40,741 nucleotides of DNA, taken from assembly GCA_030625775.1 (NCBI GenBank), contig DAOUQC010000041.1, forward strand, positions 1-40,741. The letters are read 5' to 3'. Positions within the stretch are counted from its first letter, which is position 1; the number at the start of each line of letters is the position of its first letter. The DNA comes from Verrucomicrobiota bacterium (GTDB lineage Bacteria > Verrucomicrobiota > Verrucomicrobiia > Verrucomicrobiales > DEV007). Position numbers and translations under genes: made by a program. The notes below the pieces were generated by a model. The model worked only from the letters and a program-made list of their open reading frames with translations. It was not told the origin of the DNA and ran no database searches. Below are positions 1 through 7,986 of this stretch, in pieces.

Positions 1-18
1 CCTGGCATGATTTATTTA

Positions 19-145
19 GGAGTTAGAATGAAGGAGAAGAGAAGGTGAGAAGTGGATTAATGATTGGCTATTATTGAAGTAAAAAGAGTGATGGAGCGGG
101 TATCTTAACTTCATTACTCAAATTCTAACTCCTTATCTCCTGTCT
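19..145. repeat. Intergenic inverted repeat of the GGAGTTAGAAT family
   Basis: GGAGTTAGAAT at 19-29 is matched by its exact reverse complement ATTCTAACTCC at 122-132, followed by purine/pyrimidine-skewed blocks (AGGAGAAGAG on one side, CTCCTGTCTTC on the other). Related motifs recur in other gaps (about 15.13, 17.65, 23.17, 29.53 and 31.86 kb). No gene is seen between position 1 and the cardiolipin synthase stop at 161. Confidence 0.6.
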
Positions 146-160
146 TCTATCTCCTTCCCC

Positions 161-1615
161 TCACAATACCGGCCCCAGCATCGCGATGGCATTATTCCAA
201 AGTCGTTCTCGCAGGGGCCACTGCGCCACCATTTCCTTAGTCACCGGATGCGAATGAGCCAGATACATATCCTGCCGCTGGTGCATTTCAGCAGTCAGCT
301 TCTCATCATAAAACAGGATATTATTCTCATAGTTCAAGTCAAAACTGCGGCGATCCATATTAGCGGATCCTATTAAGGTCACCTCGCCATCCAGAGTCAA
401 TGATTTGGTGTGTAGTAACCCTCCTTCGTATTCGTGAATCTGAACTCCGGCATCGAGCAACTCCGCATAATAACTTCGACTGGCCGCCCCCACAATCCAC
501 GAATCATTACGTGCAGGGAAAATGATGGTGGTTTTCACTCCACGATAGGCACTCGAGCACAGTGCATTCTGCATCGATTCGTCAGGCACATAATAGGGTG
601 TTGTGATAAACAGTTCCTTACGCGCCGCATACATCAGAGTTTCGAATACCTCGGGCATAGCTGAATGCCTAACCGTTGGTCCAGTGCCAATCACCTGAGC
701 CGTAAATCCAGTCTTCCCATCCGGCATCGGCTGCTTCAAAAGCTCATCGAGATTTTCTTCCACCTGTGCCATCCAGTCACTGGCGAACAAATGCTGGTTC
801 TGCCTCGCGATCGGCCCTTCGAAACGCATCAGTGCATCCACCCAGGGAGCAAATTTTGCTTTAACCCGAAACTCCGGATCTGCGCAGTTCTGACTTCCGC
901 AATAAGTGATATGATTATCAATCACGACAATTTTACGGTGATTCCGCAAATCGATGCGCCCATGTAGTGGTCGCAAAAGCGGGTTACCAATTGGCAGAGC
1001 GGTGGCGACATGAACACCCGCATCCCGCATCGCCGACCAGTGCTCGGATGCAATCATGGCACGCGAACCCAGGCCATCCGCCATCGCCCGACAGGTGACT
1101 TTGCGTCCAGCGGCTCGCTTCAAAGCCTCTACCACCTTGAGCCCATTGTTATCATCCAACCAGATGTAAAAAGTCAGGTTCACATGATCCTTGGCGGCAT
1201 CGATGTCCTCAACCATCGAATCAATCGCAGCATTGGAATCCTTCGTCAGAAACGCCCGGTTACCTCCCACCGCTTCAAAGCCGTTGACCGAATTTCCCAC
1301 CTTGAACAAATGTTCATAACGCTCCGGAACATCCACTTGGAAATTATCCGCATCGATCCCCGGAGTACCCGCAACATCCGGCATCCCCTCAATCACCTTG
1401 TTCATACGCTCCACCCGGCGGCGGCCAATATTCGTTTCCCCCAGCAGAATATAAGCAAGCATTCCAAGCCCTGGCACCACCACGATAACCACCACCCAAG
1501 CCACCCGCGAAGCCGGTTCACGGTGCGGGCGCACAATGGCACGCACAATGAATGCAAGGATGACCAGAAAATACAAAAACGGCCACATAAGGGTAAAAAG
1601 CGCGCTATCGCTCAT
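161..1615 (-). CDS. cls: Cardiolipin synthase (phospholipase D family)
   Basis: A 484-aa membrane enzyme expected to join phosphatidylglycerol molecules into cardiolipin at the inner membrane. Two hydrophobic segments at about residues 8-28 and 38-58 form the PLDc_N-type anchor. The two catalytic HKD motifs are complete: H226-x-K228-x4-D233 and H402-x-K404-x4-D409, each followed by the usual G-S-x-N (GSQN at 240-243, GSAN at 416-419). Length matches bacterial Cls. The ATG overlaps the stop of the upstream hydrolase by one base (TAATG), which implies translational coupling and a shared transcript. No truncation is seen. The family call is firm; the exact phospholipid product is inferred from family knowledge. 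Confidence 0.93.
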   Translation of the reverse strand: MSDSALFTLMWPFLYFLVILAFIVRAIVRPHREPASRVAWVVVIVVVPGLGMLAYILLGETNIGRRRVERMNKVIEGMPDVAGTPGIDADNFQVDVPERYEHLFKVGNSVNGFEAVGGNRAFLTKDSNAAIDSMVEDIDAAKDHVNLTFYIWLDDNNGLKVVEALKRAAGRKVTCRAMADGLGSRAMIASEHWSAMRDAGVHVATALPIGNPLLRPLHGRIDLRNHRKIVVIDNHITYCGSQNCADPEFRVKAKFAPWVDALMRFEGPIARQNQHLFASDWMAQVEENLDELLKQPMPDGKTGFTAQVIGTGPTVRHSAMPEVFETLMYAARKELFITTPYYVPDESMQNALCSSAYRGVKTTIIFPARNDSWIVGAASRSYYAELLDAGVQIHEYEGGLLHTKSLTLDGEVTLIGSANMDRRSFDLNYENNILFYDEKLTAEMHQRQDMYLAHSHPVTKEMVAQWPLRERLWNNAIAMLGPVL

Positions 1616-3117
1616 TATTTCTCCCGAATTGCTTCCAGCATCCGTTCATTCATATACGCGTGAAACGGATTGTGCCTGATCCTAATCAACTGGCTCGGCG
1701 GAATTTCAAACACATGTTTTTCCCCGATCGGATGGAAAGAGCCAATATGAAGACCATAGACAGCTGGATCGGGAGCGACCTCTCCATATAGAGGGTCGTT
1801 TTCCGGAAAGGGAATCGCCACGTGAGCGAGGGAATACACCGCTCTGGGCCAGTTCAGCTCAAGTGGATCCACCGCTACCTTTGCGACGCCAGGCAGCCTT
1901 GAGCGAGCACTCATTTCGTAAGTCTCCGAATCACGATTGCTCACTTTCGTAACGGTGTATTTCAGATTTGCTTCCTTCATCATGAAATCCAACTTTTTGG
2001 CAAACTTCAACGACAGGAAGCTCTCGAGTTTTTCCGAACGATTGATATCAAAAAACACCACTTCGTTACCCTTGCTTTCGAGGTGATCAAAAAGTCCGGT
2101 GACAAGCACCTCAGCTTGAACCGTGGCATCAACGATGGATTGGAAAGCAAGAATCGGCGGCATCCTATCCAAATGATTCTTCTTTTTCACCGCTGCCAGA
2201 CGAACCTGAATTTCATTGGCCAACTGCCAGCTTTGCGTGCCTGCGTTATTGGTGAACGAATTATACTTGTAGGGATCAAATTCAATTTGGATTCCCATCC
2301 ATCTGGATTTCTCGAAATAGGGAATAAAACTATACATGGAAGCCCACCAGGCCGCCCTGGCGAAACCTGTGATTCCAATCGCCGGAGAGAACAGGAAAAG
2401 GCGGTCAGGAACTGGTTCGCCGTTTTCCAAAGCAGCCAAGGTGTGTTGCACCGCCAGAGCTCCGCCATTCGAATAACCACCGATATAAAACGGCAGAGAA
2501 TCACCTAGTTTGCTTTTCACATGTCGAGCTCCGACCTTTACTGCCGCCACCCAGTCTTCCCAATTCACATTTAACAAACCCGCCGGCACGGTGCCATGAC
2601 CAGGCATGCGCATAACCAAGACATAATAACCCTGCTGATGAAAAAGCTCTGCCTGGCTGCGTAAACTATAGGGTGAATCGGACAAACCGTGAAGCAAGAG
2701 CACACCACCTTTTATTTTGTCGGGTACCAGCTCAACCGACCGGTTCCAGTTAATCGGCTGCCGAGCTGGATCCTGCGGCCCGCCTTTTACAAAACGCGAA
2801 AAAGGCGAATGACCTTCGAGTTTGTCCGGATCCAACTTGTAGGTCTCCACTTCAGCGAATAGAGAGTCTTCCAGCTTGAGATACTGCTCCAGTTTGTAAT
2901 CCGCAGTGAGATCCTTAGCGACAAATTCATTCTCAAGCGGCTCATGATGCCACTTCTCGATTTTCGGCATTTTGCGCGCAGTAAAAGCCGATACCAGCAC
3001 GATTGTCATCACCACCGCCAAGGCAATCAGCAGAGAATGAAGCACCCAACTAAGGAGAGCTTTGACCGCATGCGGCTTAGCTTCGGACTCGGCTTCAAGT
3101 TTTGGATCGTCACTCAT
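1615..3117 (-). CDS. Membrane-anchored alpha/beta hydrolase
   Basis: A 500-aa serine hydrolase with a short cytoplasmic N-terminus, one transmembrane helix at about residues 20-45, and a large domain probably outside the cytoplasmic membrane. The oxyanion-type HGLSDSP motif (143-149), the HGT loop near 174 and the nucleophile elbow G-Y-S-N-G (S216) are typical of lysophospholipase-like alpha/beta hydrolases. A C-terminal His near residue 464 or 469 could complete the triad. It is the first gene of a two-gene unit with cls through a TAATG overlap, so a lipid or lysophospholipid substrate is a reasonable inference. Substrate is not determinable from sequence; esterase or thioesterase are alternatives. 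Confidence 0.8.
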   Translation of the reverse strand: MSDDPKLEAESEAKPHAVKALLSWVLHSLLIALAVVMTIVLVSAFTARKMPKIEKWHHEPLENEFVAKDLTADYKLEQYLKLEDSLFAEVETYKLDPDKLEGHSPFSRFVKGGPQDPARQPINWNRSVELVPDKIKGGVLLLHGLSDSPYSLRSQAELFHQQGYYVLVMRMPGHGTVPAGLLNVNWEDWVAAVKVGARHVKSKLGDSLPFYIGGYSNGGALAVQHTLAALENGEPVPDRLFLFSPAIGITGFARAAWWASMYSFIPYFEKSRWMGIQIEFDPYKYNSFTNNAGTQSWQLANEIQVRLAAVKKKNHLDRMPPILAFQSIVDATVQAEVLVTGLFDHLESKGNEVVFFDINRSEKLESFLSLKFAKKLDFMMKEANLKYTVTKVSNRDSETYEMSARSRLPGVAKVAVDPLELNWPRAVYSLAHVAIPFPENDPLYGEVAPDPAVYGLHIGSFHPIGEKHVFEIPPSQLIRIRHNPFHAYMNERMLEAIREK

Positions 3118-3184
3118 GTCTATGATTCTTGAGTAGTGTAGTTTTTGATAGCAAAAATCACTATGCTAGAGAAGGCATGCAGGA

Positions 3185-3216
3185 CAAAAGCTTTTGCAGG
3201 CAAGCTGGAGCTTGCC
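3185..3216. repeat. Two adjacent intergenic palindromes
   Basis: CAAAAG/CTTTTG (3185-3196) is a perfect 12-base palindrome. It is followed by GGCAAGCT-GG-AGCTTGCC (3199-3216), arms of 8 bases with a 2-base centre. They lie between the beta-barrel gene (stop at 3264) and the hydrolase start (3117), both on the minus strand. They may form a transcript 3'-end hairpin or be an intergenic repeat; there is no obvious U-tract. Confidence 0.5.
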
Positions 3217-3263
3217 CGGGCTACAGCGAAGCTCTCCAGTAAAATTATCCATTACGCTCTTTA

Positions 3264-4127
3264 TTACCTAGGCAACAGCAAAGTGACAGCAAAACGCAGC
3301 CCCCATTCAGGTCCATTATCAGGTGTTTCAGCATAGTAGCGGGCGCCCAACTGCCACTGCGTTGGCATTTTGCCGATCGTGATCATCTTGCTGACCATCA
3401 CGTTGATTGGAACGGTCCACTGATCTCCGGTAAAATCGTATGCGCTTTCCGTATTCAGATTGAAAGTCCACCCTTCGCCTGGTACGTAGGCTATGAATGG
3501 TTGAAGAAACATTTGATTCACTGTTGAACGATCAGCAGGAGTATCTACCGCCCAAATCTGATTGGCCAGCATGCCGATGGTAAACTTGCCCTCCTGTTTC
3601 AGCGCTACGAAAGTCGGCCCTAGTCCCCACTGGTTCGCGGTAAGCAAATCTTCCGTTCCCGTTGGTAACAAATAAGCGCCGCCAAAGCCCCAAATCCAAC
3701 CACCCGATGTTGGCTTGGCGGGAGAAAACCAAGTGCTCATGACTGTATCCCCCAAACCATTTTGACTACTGGTACCAATGACATCCGTCTGCGAAATAAC
3801 GGGAAAGATAGATCTCACAATTAAATTCCAGTCCTCATTAATCGTCAAAGGAATGACCGGTTGAACATTCATTTTCCATTGAAATCCGTCGCCATCAGGC
3901 CCCCCGCCAAAATCAAAATTACTTTGGAACGGCACGCTGATCATAGCCGCAAGTGGATTGGCCAGTTTCTTGGCAATTTCATCATTGCCGCTAGCAGGCG
4001 CACCTGTGGTCGTTGTTGCGTCAGCGGCGACCTTCTCTTCGGATTGGGCAGCCGTGGCTGCAAACAAAACAACACTCAGGAAAGATAATTTAAGCAGTTC
4101 GAGAACTCGAGTGGAATTGGTTTTCAT
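3264..4127 (-). CDS. Outer-membrane beta-barrel protein, MetA-pathway/'transporter' type
   Basis: A 287-aa secreted protein. An N-terminal signal peptide (hydrophobic about residues 11-27, cleavage likely around AAQS) precedes alternating amphipathic strands rich in Trp, Tyr and Gly, ending in a hydrophobic LLLPR terminus. The strands resemble the Phenol_MetA_deg/'transporter' family of outer-membrane barrels (F-L-Q-P-F, W-Q-L-G-A-R-Y-Y motifs). The substrate is unknown. Its start lies 75 bases beyond a remnant of the hupE 3' end, so before the aconitase-X insertion it was probably directly downstream of hupE in a ppiC-hupE-barrel operon (inference). Barrel assignment is moderately firm; family name less so. 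Confidence 0.7.
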   Translation of the reverse strand: MKTNSTRVLELLKLSFLSVVLFAATAAQSEEKVAADATTTTGAPASGNDEIAKKLANPLAAMISVPFQSNFDFGGGPDGDGFQWKMNVQPVIPLTINEDWNLIVRSIFPVISQTDVIGTSSQNGLGDTVMSTWFSPAKPTSGGWIWGFGGAYLLPTGTEDLLTANQWGLGPTFVALKQEGKFTIGMLANQIWAVDTPADRSTVNQMFLQPFIAYVPGEGWTFNLNTESAYDFTGDQWTVPINVMVSKMITIGKMPTQWQLGARYYAETPDNGPEWGLRFAVTLLLPR

Positions 4128-4190
4128 GTTGATTCACTGTTACATTTTCAGGTTTTACGTCAATTAAATTGAACTGTAAATGCGACTTAT

Positions 4191-4277
4191 TTTTGATTTT
4201 TTCACAGAAATGACAGTGTTCGTTCGATCGTCCAGAAAGCTGCCACAGCACCAATCGCATAAGGCACCAATTTTCCT
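4191..4277. repeat. Left direct repeat (copy of hupE 3' end)
   Basis: Aligns without gaps to 7981-8067 (offset 3790). By hand count 70 of the 77 bases in 4201-4277 match, and the seven bases TTTTGAT at 4191-4197 also match. Similarity stops on both sides. The repeat pair brackets the aconitase-X large, small and porin genes. Confidence 0.85.
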
Positions 4278-4279
4278 AT
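4202..4279 (-). pseudogene. Remnant of hupE C-terminus
   Basis: Read on the minus strand this stretch encodes the last 24-25 residues of the HupE/UreJ-type protein found intact at 7992-9005, ending in ERTLSFL and a TGA stop in the same place. Most of the base differences from the intact copy are synonymous; two change residues (Val to Ile and Val to Ala). No coding similarity continues rightward past about 4278, so only the gene tail is present. Either it is the original hupE end displaced by an insertion, or it was brought in with incoming DNA. Confidence 0.8.
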
Positions 4280-4330
4280 AGCAATTATCATTTTGCGCCT
4301 GGCACATTTATAGATTTTGGCACAATTTCT

Positions 4331-4431
4331 GTCCCCTGTCCCCTGTCCCCTACGGGTATTTCCAGGAGACCAAATGACCGCAATATATGTCCATTATTCC
4401 ATGGGAAAGGTCTTTTTAAGACCCCGGAATA
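4331..4431 (+). promoter_or_regulatory. Candidate operator region upstream of aconitase X
   Basis: The 386-base gap before the aconitase-X gene holds three exact copies of GTCCCCT (4331-4351). It also holds a nested palindrome: outer arms TATTCC (4395-4400) and GGAATA (4426-4431), inner arms GGTCTT (4409-4414) and AAGACC (4418-4423). The dyad sits about 80-110 bases ahead of the start codon, a plausible regulator-binding or mRNA hairpin site. A short minus-strand reading frame at 4288-4470 is not convincing as a gene. Confidence 0.4.
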
Positions 4432-4513
4432 CTGATATAAATGAGTCTTAAACTCCGTTCTAAATATCAAATTTCATAGAATCGATAAATTTTAACTCAA
4501 AGATACTATCGCC

Positions 4514-6112
4514 ATGAAACGCAGAAACTTTGTTAAAGGAATCCCACTGGTAGCAGCTGTGCCCGCCGCCCTGGTTACACCGAGATGTAAACCCAGCGAC
4601 ACAACCTCAAGCGCAGGGAAGAACGCCACCGCAAAATCGAGCGCAAGTTTTACTAGTGCCGCGAAAGCTGGCAGTTCTAAGGAAGTCCCCGAATTTGCGG
4701 GGAAGATGCTCGATTCCGACATGCAGGGGCTCGGGCCCGATGGTAAACCGACAGGCCAAAAGGCTACCTTCACCGGTGCGTCCATGGCCAATGCCACAGC
4801 CGAAAAAGCTGCCAGCCACAAGATGAAGCTGACCAAAGAGGAGCAGGCTATCCTGGACGGCTCGAAGGGCCCGGAGATGGCTAAGCTCATGAAGATCCAG
4901 GTGGTCTTCGGCAATACCTTCGGCGCTGAGAAGCTCGTCGATCTCGGCGGTGCGCCCCACAGTAATCTCTACCCCGGCGCCCCCTACCTCAGCTCAATGA
5001 TCAAAATGCTCGATGAATGTGCCACGGCCGGACTCAAGTCCTATGCGCCCTACACAGTCAATCCACGCCCCTACGACTGCTTTAATGTTCAGAACAATGA
5101 GGCGGAAATGCAGATCGTTTATGAGGGCTACCCGTTACAGAAAGAACTGGACTGGGTTCATGCCCGCCTCGGAGCACCGGATCTTAACAAACGCTCTTGT
5201 GCCTGCTATGTGAAGGAAGTGGGCAACGCCCCCGAGCCCGGAACCATGGTGGCTTGGGCGGAATCCTCGGCGGTGAACTACGGCAACTCCGTGCTCGGCA
5301 TCCGGACTAACAGGAACGGCGCCGGCATTGACCTGATCAGTGCCATTACAGCCAAGGCGCCTTACTTCGGGCTCATGACTGACGAGGGCCGCCAGGCAAA
5401 GTGGTTGATCGACGTCGTGACCTCGAAGACACCGGACTGGGGTGTTCTCGGAACCGCTATCGGGCGCAAGGTCGTGGAGGATGTGCCTTTCGTAGCCGGT
5501 ATCGATAAATACTTTGAAGATGGCAAGGTCACCGAAGACAACCTGCATCTTCTCAAAGCCATGGGCAGTGCCACCGCCGCTTCTGGTGCTGTCGGGCTAT
5601 ACCACGTCGAGAACTTGACCCCGGATGCGAAAGAGAAGGGCCGCAAGCTGCTCGACGAAGGTTACCAGACCTACGTCTACGACGACGCCGAGGAACAGAA
5701 GATCATCAAGACCTTCGACAACTTGTGGCCAGAGAAGAAAGGGGATCCCACCGGCGCCTTCATCGGCTGCCCACACAACACCCTCTACGAAATGAAGAAG
5801 TGGGGAAAACTGGTCACCGAGGCGCTCGACAAGGCCGGCAAGGAGAAGGCCGCGATGCCCGTCTACATGTTCTGCGCCAACGTCGTCAAGAGTCAACTTC
5901 TCGTGGATGATGGCGAACTCGCTGGCAAGATGCTGGCAGCGGGCATGGTGGCGACTCCCATGTGCGGCGTCACCTGGGCTGGCACGAAGGGCTTCTCGGA
6001 TCGCGTCCGTGGTATCACCAACTCCGCCAAGACGCGGAACTACTCAACAATCCGCTACTTCCCGGATCAGACACTGGTGGACATCATCGTAAGTGGCAAG
6101 GTGCCCGGATAA
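4514..6112 (+). CDS. Tat-signalled aconitase X large (catalytic) subunit
   Basis: A 532-aa member of the aconitase-X family (DUF521/PF04412), whose characterised members dehydrate mevalonate 5-phosphate or cis-3-hydroxy-L-proline. Family hallmarks are WAESSAVNYGNSVLGIRTNR (248-267), the C-x-C pair C229/C231, GCPH (418-421) and C484; these cysteines are the likely Fe or Fe-S ligands. Unusually, the N-terminus is a twin-arginine signal: K-R-R-N-F-V-K (2-8), a hydrophobic segment to about 22, then an Ala/Ser/Lys-rich linker to about 100 before the catalytic domain. C25 is not in a good lipobox. No Shine-Dalgarno sequence is evident at the ATG. Local GC is high (41 of 60 bases at 4921-4980). Start chosen because it gives the intact Tat motif. 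Substrate unknown. Confidence 0.85.
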   Translation: MKRRNFVKGIPLVAAVPAALVTPRCKPSDTTSSAGKNATAKSSASFTSAAKAGSSKEVPEFAGKMLDSDMQGLGPDGKPTGQKATFTGASMANATAEKAASHKMKLTKEEQAILDGSKGPEMAKLMKIQVVFGNTFGAEKLVDLGGAPHSNLYPGAPYLSSMIKMLDECATAGLKSYAPYTVNPRPYDCFNVQNNEAEMQIVYEGYPLQKELDWVHARLGAPDLNKRSCACYVKEVGNAPEPGTMVAWAESSAVNYGNSVLGIRTNRNGAGIDLISAITAKAPYFGLMTDEGRQAKWLIDVVTSKTPDWGVLGTAIGRKVVEDVPFVAGIDKYFEDGKVTEDNLHLLKAMGSATAASGAVGLYHVENLTPDAKEKGRKLLDEGYQTYVYDDAEEQKIIKTFDNLWPEKKGDPTGAFIGCPHNTLYEMKKWGKLVTEALDKAGKEKAAMPVYMFCANVVKSQLLVDDGELAGKMLAAGMVATPMCGVTWAGTKGFSDRVRGITNSAKTRNYSTIRYFPDQTLVDIIVSGKVPG

Positions 6113-6165
6113 GCGCAACTACCAATACCGAGTCACTAAAACGAAAACATTTAACTAAAAAAACA

Positions 6166-6615
6166 ATGGCTAAAAAAACATTCAAAGGACGTGCGGTTCT
6201 TCCTGGCAAACTCGAGGGCAAGGCGCTTGTTTCGAAGATGCCCTTCAACCTCACCGGATCCTACTTCGAGAACATGTTCGCAGGGAACACTACGAGCGCG
6301 CCCTGCACCGACGCAAACAACCCTGACCTGTTCAAGAAAGACATGAAGAACGCGATCTTGTGCACCTCGCAATGCGTCGGATCCACTATGGGAGCGGGTG
6401 CACTCATGGGGGTAAGCGAAATGGGCGTGGGTCTTAAGGCCTTCCTCTTTTCCTCACACATCGACAGTATCGCAGCTGGAGGGCTGATCATCGATGACGT
6501 CTGGTATGACCGACGCGTCATCACCATCGATCTACTTGGAGACGGATTCCTCGAAGCGGTGAATACGGGTGATCCGATCTCAATCGCGGAAGATGGCACG
6601 GTCACGGTTGGTTGA
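6166..6615 (+). CDS. Aconitase X small (swivel) subunit
   Basis: A 149-aa protein matching the DUF126/PF01989 swivel domain that completes aconitase X. The N-terminal K-G-R-A-V-L-P-G-K-L-E-G-K-A-L matches the family opening. GSTMGAG (72-78) corresponds to the usual GSSTGS catalytic turn, and the family end V-N-T-G-D-P-I-S-I is present. The ATG at 6166 is preferred over upstream in-frame codons, which would run back inside the large-subunit gene. It lies 53 bases after that gene in an A-rich leader with no Shine-Dalgarno. It carries no signal peptide although its partner has a Tat signal, so the pair would need co-export of the folded heterodimer (inference). Three cysteines (47, 66, 70) are in an unusually Cys-rich middle region. 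Confidence 0.82.
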   Translation: MAKKTFKGRAVLPGKLEGKALVSKMPFNLTGSYFENMFAGNTTSAPCTDANNPDLFKKDMKNAILCTSQCVGSTMGAGALMGVSEMGVGLKAFLFSSHIDSIAAGGLIIDDVWYDRRVITIDLLGDGFLEAVNTGDPISIAEDGTVTVG

Positions 6616-6675
6616 GATCAACTGAACTTATCCCTGTTGAAAGTTGTATTACCCCATCAGGTAAACTTAGGCTCT

Positions 6676-7986
6676 ATGAAAACTTCAATTTCCTTTATAG
6701 CATTAGTCGGCCTGTTATACTGTTTCACGACAGCAACGACAAGCGCCGAAGAAGACCAGGAAAACGCTTCACAGGACAATGTCTTCGGCAGTGATCCCCA
6801 GGATCCCTCGAATATGCTGAACCACATTAAGCAGAGGCGAGCTCAAGTAGACTCTCTTTTTTCAGTCTCTCCATTAAAGGGGCTCCACGACACCACCGAT
6901 ACGGCGAAGAACAACATTTATAAAGCGACCAGCATCAAGGTGGGATTGACCTTCAATCATCTCTTTCAGGGATTGACGGATGTTTTACCCGGCAGGGACA
7001 ATTGGGGAACCACGACAGACGCCGACTTTGTTGCGAGTTGGGAAATTCTCAACCAGGGAAAACCTACCCAGGGACAAGTTTATTTTCATCTTGAGGGACG
7101 ATGGAATTACGGAACCACAGGCCCGCAAACTTTAGGGTTCAGTAACCTGGGTAGCCAGATTGGTACTGGTAACGCTTTTGAGGAGTATATCCCGGTCGCT
7201 CTGATTAGAAACCTCTATTGGGAACAGGGAAGCTCGGAGGCGGGATGGGCTTACCGGATCGGCAAGATCACCACGGACTCAATCCTGGGGACTTCCAAAC
7301 ACATCACCCCAGTCACCACCTTTCTTCCCAATGCCGGCACCGGTTTTTTCGTAGATGGATTCCCCGACTCGGGTTTCGGAGCAGTGGGTGCCTTGTACTT
7401 CAATGATCGTTTTAAGGTCATCGGGCTTATTTCGGATGCCAACGCCAACCGCTATGACTGGGGAGACCTTGGTGTAGGCGACTTCTATACAGCACTCGAA
7501 CTTGCCGCAAAAATTTTCCCTGGAACCGGAACTGCGGATTTCTCAAAGCTGTCCATCTGGCACACCGACGGCACTGAAAACGGAGCTCCGATCAATGCCA
7601 ATACTGGCAAGGAGGGCTGGGGATATTCGGTAAAGCACGAGCAGGAACTGAGCGATGATGGTCGCGCCATCGGAATTCTCCGCTGGGGGCAAAGCTTTAA
7701 TGAATCAGCCCTCTACAAGTATCAAGCAGGAGCCAATTTCCTCCTCTACGATCCACTCGGGAAGCCGTCAGGGATACAGGACGATCTCGTCGGTCTCGGG
7801 CTCAACTGGGTGGAACCGACTGTTGCGGGATCCCACGATGAATACAACGTCGAGGTCTTTTATCGCTTTCCCCTGTTCCCGGGTGTCGACACAACTCTAA
7901 GTTATCAATCAGTGTTCCATCCCGCTCTGGCCCCCAGCATTGATCATTCCTCCGTGTTCAGTCTTCGTCTACGGTCGGTCTTTTGA
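6676..7986 (+). CDS. OprB-type carbohydrate porin
   Basis: A 436-aa outer-membrane porin with a clear signal peptide (M-K-T-S-I then a hydrophobic core, cleavage near TTSA). The mature barrel contains OprB-family strands (K-V-G-L-T-F-N at the start, E-G-R-W-N-Y, Y-R-I-G-K-I, N-V-E-V-F-Y-R-F near the end) and a C-terminal Phe (LRSVF), the usual barrel-assembly signal. An in-frame TTG at 6637 would place 13 residues ahead of the signal peptide, so the ATG at 6676 is chosen. It lies 60 bases after the aconitase-X small subunit on the same strand and ends exactly at the right direct repeat, so it is probably the uptake component of that cassette (inference). It is paralogous to the porin at 13.8-15.1 kb. 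Confidence 0.85.
   Translation: MKTSISFIALVGLLYCFTTATTSAEEDQENASQDNVFGSDPQDPSNMLNHIKQRRAQVDSLFSVSPLKGLHDTTDTAKNNIYKATSIKVGLTFNHLFQGLTDVLPGRDNWGTTTDADFVASWEILNQGKPTQGQVYFHLEGRWNYGTTGPQTLGFSNLGSQIGTGNAFEEYIPVALIRNLYWEQGSSEAGWAYRIGKITTDSILGTSKHITPVTTFLPNAGTGFFVDGFPDSGFGAVGALYFNDRFKVIGLISDANANRYDWGDLGVGDFYTALELAAKIFPGTGTADFSKLSIWHTDGTENGAPINANTGKEGWGYSVKHEQELSDDGRAIGILRWGQSFNESALYKYQAGANFLLYDPLGKPSGIQDDLVGLGLNWVEPTVAGSHDEYNVEVFYRFPLFPGVDTTLSYQSVFHPALAPSIDHSSVFSLRLRSVF

Noticed and set aside
1010-1663. 217-aa plus-strand open frame opposite cls
   Set aside because: His/Arg/Pro-rich product typical of a frame opposite a real gene; the minus-strand cls has complete catalytic motifs.
4288-4470. 60-aa minus-strand open frame in the aconitase-X upstream region
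   Set aside because: Overlaps the tandem GTCCCCT repeat and dyad; no protein features.
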